Part shown: positions 5,626 through 8,277 of the stretch, one piece after another | Layout of the letters: every line of letters begins with the position of its first letter | Numbering within the stretch: position 1 is the stretch's first letter | Source: Thermoprotei archaeon | GTDB taxonomy: Archaea > Thermoproteota > Thermoprotei > Thermofilales > B20-G17 | Assembly (NCBI GenBank): GCA_003649515.1 | Contig: QMSC01000052.1 | Coordinates: 1-8,277 of the forward strand | Length of the DNA: 8,277 bases | Direction of reading: 5' to 3' | Made by a program: the position numbers and the translations under genes | Notes under the pieces: model-generated | The model's input: only the letters and a program-made list of their open reading frames with translations | What the model was told of the DNA's origin: nothing | Database searches by the model: none

Positions 5626-6270
5626 CTATATCATTATAGCTTTCGCCTCAAAGGCTTCAACTCCTTCAGGCAGATCCTCGTCAGGTTTTAGTTCTCCCCT
5701 TTCTCTTAGAACCTGTCGTGCGAGAAGCCAGTATACTAACGCGAGAGACTTCTTCCCTTTATTGTTTACGGGGATCACTAGATCGACGTAGCTACATACA
5801 TTATCGGTGTCGCAGAGAGCTATTACGGGTATTCCCTTGATTGCCGCCTCTCGGATGGCCTGAGCATCAGAGCGAGGATCCGTTGCTATCAAAAGTTTAG
5901 CCTCAATATAGTTGTCTAATACTGGATTAGTGAAAATTCCGGGAAGGAATCTTCCAGTTATTGCTATTACGCCCGTATACTCTGCGAACTTAGATACGGG
6001 TCTCTGACCGTATACTCTAGCAGAAACCGCTACGACATCTTTAGGATCATACTGGGCTATAAATTTAGCCGCAATTCGTATTCTTTCATCTATCTTTCTA
6101 ACATCGAGTAAGAAGAGACCATCAGGTCTGACACTGTATATGAACTGCTCCATAAATTTATTCTTAATATGCGTCCCTATTCTTACACCAGCTGCTAAGT
6201 ACTTCTCAAGTGGCACTAATAGTTCAGTTTCTGCCTGCTCCTGCCACTCTCCCTCTCTTTCCTCAGTCAA
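5626..6270 (-). CDS. rps2: 30S ribosomal protein uS2
   Basis: Small-subunit protein at the junction of head and body, archaeal/eukaryotic type. Diagnostic stretches include LLVPLEKYLAAGVRIGTHIKN, MEQFIYSVRPDGLFLLDVRK, VVAVSARVYGQRPVSKFAEYTG, RFLPGIFTNP, LLIATDPRSDAQAIREAAI and the archaeal signature VIPVNNKGKKSLALVYWLLAR near the C-terminus. Three TTG codons are possible starts: 6285, 6276 and 6270. I prefer 6270, because a G-run (GGGGG) sits 6 bases upstream and the TATA box at 6300-6310 predicts initiation near 6279, downstream of the 6285 codon. The protein would then have 214 residues; from 6285 it would have 219. Divergent from rpoN and upstream of amrB. Confidence 0.95.
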   Translation of the reverse strand: MTEEREGEWQEQAETELLVPLEKYLAAGVRIGTHIKNKFMEQFIYSVRPDGLFLLDVRKIDERIRIAAKFIAQYDPKDVVAVSARVYGQRPVSKFAEYTGVIAITGRFLPGIFTNPVLDNYIEAKLLIATDPRSDAQAIREAAIKGIPVIALCDTDNVCSYVDLVIPVNNKGKKSLALVYWLLARQVLRERGELKPDEDLPEGVEAFEAKAIMI

Positions 6271-6299
6271 ACCCAACCCCCTCAAGGCAATTTCCGGTC

Positions 6300-6310
6300 T
6301 TTTATAAAAA
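6300..6310 (-). promoter_or_regulatory. Putative TATA box for rps2
   Basis: TTTTTATAAAA on the minus strand, a strong A/T box of TATA type. Initiation near 6279 gives a leader of about 9 bases holding part of the G-run before the TTG at 6270. This box helps to choose that start over the TTG at 6285. Confidence 0.55.
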
Positions 6311-6328
6311 CCTTCCTCTACGCAAGAG

Positions 6329-6353
6329 AACTTTAAAGTTAAACTTAATAATA
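6329..6353 (+). promoter_or_regulatory. Putative promoter region of rpoN
   Basis: Contains a perfect 12-bp palindrome AACTTTAAAGTT (6329-6340) followed by AAACTTAATAATA. Two TATA-like boxes are possible: TTTAAA (6332-6337, start near 6361) and TTAATAATA (6345-6353, start near 6375). The second would leave only about 9 bases before the proposed rpoN start at 6384. The palindrome lies between divergent rps2 and rpoN and could also bind a regulator. I cannot decide between these by eye. Confidence 0.35.
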
Positions 6354-6383
6354 ACCCTATTAAAAAGGTATAGGGTATCAGCG

Positions 6384-6614
6384 ACGATATTTCCTGTACG
6401 TTGCTTTACATGTGGAGCAGTCATAGGAGATAAATGGGAGGAGTACATTAAGAGAGTAAGTAAGGGAGAAGAGCCCGGAAAAGTTCTTGATAGCCTAGGA
6501 ATTAAGCGGTATTGTTGTAGGAGAATGTTTCTCTCTCACGTGGAATTAATAGATGAAATCTTAAAGTATGAAAAACCACAGGAGGAACGCATATATAAGC
6601 GTCGCTATCTGTAG
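6384..6614 (+). CDS. rpoN: DNA-directed RNA polymerase subunit N (Rpb10-like)
   Basis: Small zinc-binding subunit of the archaeal RNA polymerase assembly platform with RpoD, RpoL and RpoP. The family core is clear: FPVRCFTCGAVIGDKWEEYI, then GKVLDSLGIKRYCCRRMFLSHVELID. The zinc ligands are CFTC at the N-terminus plus the adjacent CC pair. A short basic tail (EERIYKRRYL) follows. The open frame extends upstream, but its only ATG (6210) lies inside antisense rps2, and no ATG, GTG, TTG or CTG occurs in frame near the family start. The codon aligned with the usual initiator Met (MIxPVRCFTCG) is ACG at 6384; ATA at 6387 is the next choice. GGGT at 6373-6376 gives ribosome-site spacing of about 7 bases. 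About 76 residues. The gene sits between rps9 and rps2 as usual but on the opposite strand, and its end overlaps rps9 by 10 bp. The identity is certain; the start is not. Confidence 0.9.
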   Translation, partial: TIFPVRCFTCGAVIGDKWEEYIKRVSKGEEPGKVLDSLGIKRYCCRRMFLSHVELIDEILKYEKPQEERIYKRRYL

Positions 6615-7006
6615 CCTTTCTGCCTTTTTGCTCTTGCTGATCTTCCTCGAGGCTTTTTAGGCTCCGTTCTTCGAGGGTCTTCGACAAGCAAGTATCTATC
6701 ATATTTAGAATACAGCTCACGCAACTTCTCATTTCCCGTCCATTCCACTAACGCCCTAGCTATGGCTGTGCGTGCAGCAGATGCCTGCCCCATTATTCCG
6801 CCACCGCGAACGTTTACGTATACATCTACCTTACTTACGATGTCTTTTCCAGCTAAAAGTAAAGGTTCCATGATCTTCCATCGAGCTAATTCTGGCTGAT
6901 ATATTTCTAACGGTATGCCGTTTATCCTCACACGTCCCCTGCCTTCCCTAACTACTACACGCGCTACCGCCGTTTTCCTCTTAGCGGATGCTAGCACGAC
7001 CTTCAT
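6605..7006 (-). CDS. rps9: 30S ribosomal protein uS9
   Basis: Small-subunit head protein whose C-terminal tail reaches the P-site tRNA. It has 133 residues. Visible are SAKRKTAVARVVVREGRGRVRING near the N-terminus, DVYVNVRGGGIMGQASAARTAIARAL in the middle, and the basic tail DPRRTEPKKPRGRSARAKRQ ending in KGYR, the conserved C-terminal Tyr-Arg that contacts tRNA. The ATG overlaps the rpl13 stop (ATGA) and has GGGGGTG upstream inside rpl13, so it is probably translationally coupled. It is the last gene of the rpoD-rpl18e-rpl13-rps9 operon; the usual next gene, rpoN, is inverted and overlaps the last 10 bases antisense. Confidence 0.97.
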   Translation of the reverse strand: MKVVLASAKRKTAVARVVVREGRGRVRINGIPLEIYQPELARWKIMEPLLLAGKDIVSKVDVYVNVRGGGIMGQASAARTAIARALVEWTGNEKLRELYSKYDRYLLVEDPRRTEPKKPRGRSARAKRQKGYR

Positions 7007-7452
7007 AAGGCACCCCCTATCTGTTTGGCTATATGCTCTAAAGTGACGTATTTTTCGTTAACTTTTCGGGGTTTCGCTTCATTCAATACTACTTTTCGGG
7101 CATCTTTAAACTCTTCGGGAACCCCAATATATACCTTTAACCGCCTAAGAGCCTCTCTTCCTCTAGCCTTTTTACGAGGAAGCATACCCCTCACCATTCG
7201 CTTAAGCATCCTGTCGGGTCTTCTTGGCCTCTTAACACCCCTCTTCTCTGGGTTATAGTACGTTCTCCACTCCAACCTCTTCTTGAACCGACTAATTACA
7301 CTAAGAGGCGAGCCTGTGACGATAGCTTTCTCAGCGTTAACTATTATCACCTCCTCCCCTCTCAAGAGCATTTTTGCTACATGGCTTGCTAATCGCCCTG
7401 CTATGAGTCCTGTTGCATCAATAACTATTTTCTCCGATTTTCCGGTGCTCAA
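7003..7452 (-). CDS. rpl13: 50S ribosomal protein uL13
   Basis: Early-assembling large-subunit protein. The 149-residue length is archaeal. The N-terminal IVIDATGLIAGRLASHVAKM and the signature around 85-112 (RMVRGMLPRKKARGREALRR, then LKVYIGVP) are diagnostic; RGEEVIIVNAEKAIVTG (31-47) is also typical. The start is TTG at 7452, 9 bases after the rpl18e stop. An in-frame TGA at 7461-7459 rules out any earlier start, and no strong ribosome site is visible (AAGGT about 12 bases upstream, overlapping the rpl18e end), so it may depend on coupling to rpl18e. Its stop overlaps the rps9 start. Confidence 0.96.
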   Translation of the reverse strand: MSTGKSEKIVIDATGLIAGRLASHVAKMLLRGEEVIIVNAEKAIVTGSPLSVISRFKKRLEWRTYYNPEKRGVKRPRRPDRMLKRMVRGMLPRKKARGREALRRLKVYIGVPEEFKDARKVVLNEAKPRKVNEKYVTLEHIAKQIGGAL

Positions 7453-7461
7453 GACACATCA

Positions 7462-7824
7462 CTACCTTAAGATTTTTACATTGGACCCTCTTGGATTTTG
7501 TTCAATAAACTCGTGAATATAAATTGCCTTTCCTCCGGCTTTAACTATTTTCTCTAAGGCCTTCTTTGAAAAAGACCAGGCCGCCACTGTTACGGGATGC
7601 TCGAGCTTTCCGCTTCCCAAGACTTTTCCAGGAACTACTACAGTCTCATTAGGGTTAGTATACCTGTTTATCTTGCTTATATTTACAGCTATTCTCTGCC
7701 TCCTTGGTTTGAGCAATAGCTCCGCTACGTAACGCCATATGGGAGCTCCGTGGGCTCGAGCCTGCTTCCTAAGATATGCCACTAGCAATCGTAGGTGAAT
7801 GTTTGTTGGACCGGTTCTCCTCAT
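7462..7824 (-). CDS. rpl18e: 50S ribosomal protein eL18 (L18e)
   Basis: Archaeal/eukaryotic large-subunit protein of the uL15/eL18 fold. The 120 residues are the usual length. The start MRRTGPTNIHLRLLVAYLRK is typical of the family, and RQRIAVNISKINRYTNPNET, VVVPGKVLGSGKLEHPVTVA and the C-terminal helix region GGKAIYIHEFIEQNPRGSNV follow as expected. The ATG at 7824 has AAGGTG about 7 bases upstream. Lies 42 bp after rpoD and 9 bp before rpl13 on the same strand, the standard archaeal order; no separate promoter is seen, so it is probably transcribed from upstream of rpoD. Confidence 0.96.
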   Translation of the reverse strand: MRRTGPTNIHLRLLVAYLRKQARAHGAPIWRYVAELLLKPRRQRIAVNISKINRYTNPNETVVVPGKVLGSGKLEHPVTVAAWSFSKKALEKIVKAGGKAIYIHEFIEQNPRGSNVKILR

Positions 7825-7866
7825 GCACGGACACCTTATCCGATTGAGCGGGAGATCTTTATTAAT

Positions 7867-8277
7867 TTAACTAGCTGTCTCCTGACCTACAACTACTCGT
7901 TCCAGTATTCTCTTAAAATTCCTGACTTTGTACTTTAGGACGAGAATAGAAAGGATGAAAGCATCGCGGGGAGGAAGAACACCTATACCCTCAATTTTAA
8001 ATATGAAAGCATCTTCCCTACCCCTTACCTTGATTGCCGCCGTGGGACATATCTTTACACAGCTCATACATAGTGAGCAAACGTAGGGGTTTGAAACGCT
8101 GACCCCCTCTTCCTTCATCTCGAAGACTTTTCTGGGACACTCCTCTACGCACTGCCCGCAAAGAATACACTTCTCCCTATCAATGCTTATTACAGGCAGG
8201 TATTTGAAAGCGGCAACACTTACTGGCTGCCATTTCGCGTGCTGTTTTCCTAAACCGTAATGTGCATATGCTTCCAG
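7867..8277 (-). CDS. rpoD: DNA-directed RNA polymerase subunit D (Rpb3-like), 5' part outside the window
   Basis: C-terminal 136 residues of the archaeal alpha-like subunit, which dimerises with RpoL and starts polymerase assembly with RpoN and RpoP. The frame is open to the window edge; the first Met inside it (8118) is internal, not a start. The visible part begins LEAYAHYGLGKQHAKWQPVS, the classic RpoD segment joining the two domains. A ferredoxin-like insert follows with two complete CxxCxxCxxxCP motifs: Cys37/40/43/47 (CILCGQCVEECP) and Cys67/70/73/77 (CSLCMSCVKICP), numbering from the window edge. This predicts two [4Fe-4S] clusters, as reported for some archaeal RpoD proteins; others have lost one or both. 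The C-terminal stretch (AFIFKIEGIGVLPPRDAF) rejoins the dimerisation domain. Upstream of rpl18e in the conserved order. Confidence 0.95.
   Translation of the reverse strand: MEAYAHYGLGKQHAKWQPVSVAAFKYLPVISIDREKCILCGQCVEECPRKVFEMKEEGVSVSNPYVCSLCMSCVKICPTAAIKVRGREDAFIFKIEGIGVLPPRDAFILSILVLKYKVRNFKRILERVVVGQETAS

Noticed and set aside
5531..5791. Plus-strand frame of 86 codons across the rps2 end and the gap
   Set aside because: Mostly antisense to rps2, no family features, no ribosome site of note.
6210..6383. 58-codon upstream extension of rpoN to the ATG at 6210
   Set aside because: It overlaps the start and promoter of rps2 in antisense and adds a tail no RpoN has; RpoN normally begins three residues before PVRCFTCG.
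1..8277. Mobile element, CRISPR array, toxin-antitoxin or defence module
   Set aside because: No repeat-spacer pattern, transposase or integrase motifs; all supported genes are housekeeping.

Overview
The window is archaeal. Every confident gene is an archaeal information-processing gene or a gene that archaea keep beside that set: H/ACA pseudouridine synthase Cbf5, ribosomal proteins eL14, uS13, uS4, uS11, uS2, uS9, uL13 and eL18, and RNA polymerase subunits RpoN (Rpb10-like) and RpoD (Rpb3-like). Two further genes are type 2 isopentenyl-diphosphate isomerase and a MEMO-family protein. The presence of eL14, eL18 and RpoN excludes bacteria. The eL14/Cbf5 pair, heavy use of AGA/AGG and ATA codons, TATA boxes close to start codons, and purine-rich G-run ribosome sites fit a thermophilic member of the Thermoproteota (crenarchaeal side). 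I cannot name the genus from sequence alone.

Layout from left to right. (1) rpl14e and then cbf5 run leftward on the minus strand. (2) Head to head with rpl14e, rps13-rps4-rps11 run rightward as a compact operon; the 5' ends of rps13 and rpl14e flank one palindromic TATA box. (3) rps11 meets fni tail to tail with overlapping stop codons. (4) A gap of nearly 400 bp without a gene precedes amrB (MEMO family), also on the minus strand. (5) A gap of about 220 bp with two hairpins separates amrB from rps2. (6) rpoN lies on the plus strand, divergent from rps2 and convergent with rps9, overlapping the rps9 end by 10 bp. (7) rpoD (5' end outside the window), rpl18e, rpl13 and rps9 form a minus-strand operon.

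From general knowledge, many archaea keep one long cluster, rps13-rps4-rps11-rpoD-rpl18e-rpl13-rps9-rpoN-rpoK-(eno)-rps2-MEMO-mevalonate kinase-isopentenyl phosphate kinase-fni. Here the neighbours are the same, but the cluster is cut and partly inverted. The rps13-rps4-rps11 block has been moved and points the other way. rpoN sits in its usual slot but is flipped. rpoK, eno and the two kinases are absent from their usual places. No ATG, GTG or TTG is available to start rpoN; the codon aligned with the family start is ACG.

The genes serve translation (ribosome parts, rRNA pseudouridylation) and transcription (RpoD/RpoN, which belong to the RNA polymerase assembly platform). Isoprenoid lipid precursor synthesis rides along, as is common in archaea. 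I see no mobile element, CRISPR array, toxin-antitoxin module or defence system, and no clear new system. The interest lies in the gene-order rearrangement, the unusual start of rpoN, the shared regulatory sites, and one active-site substitution in fni.
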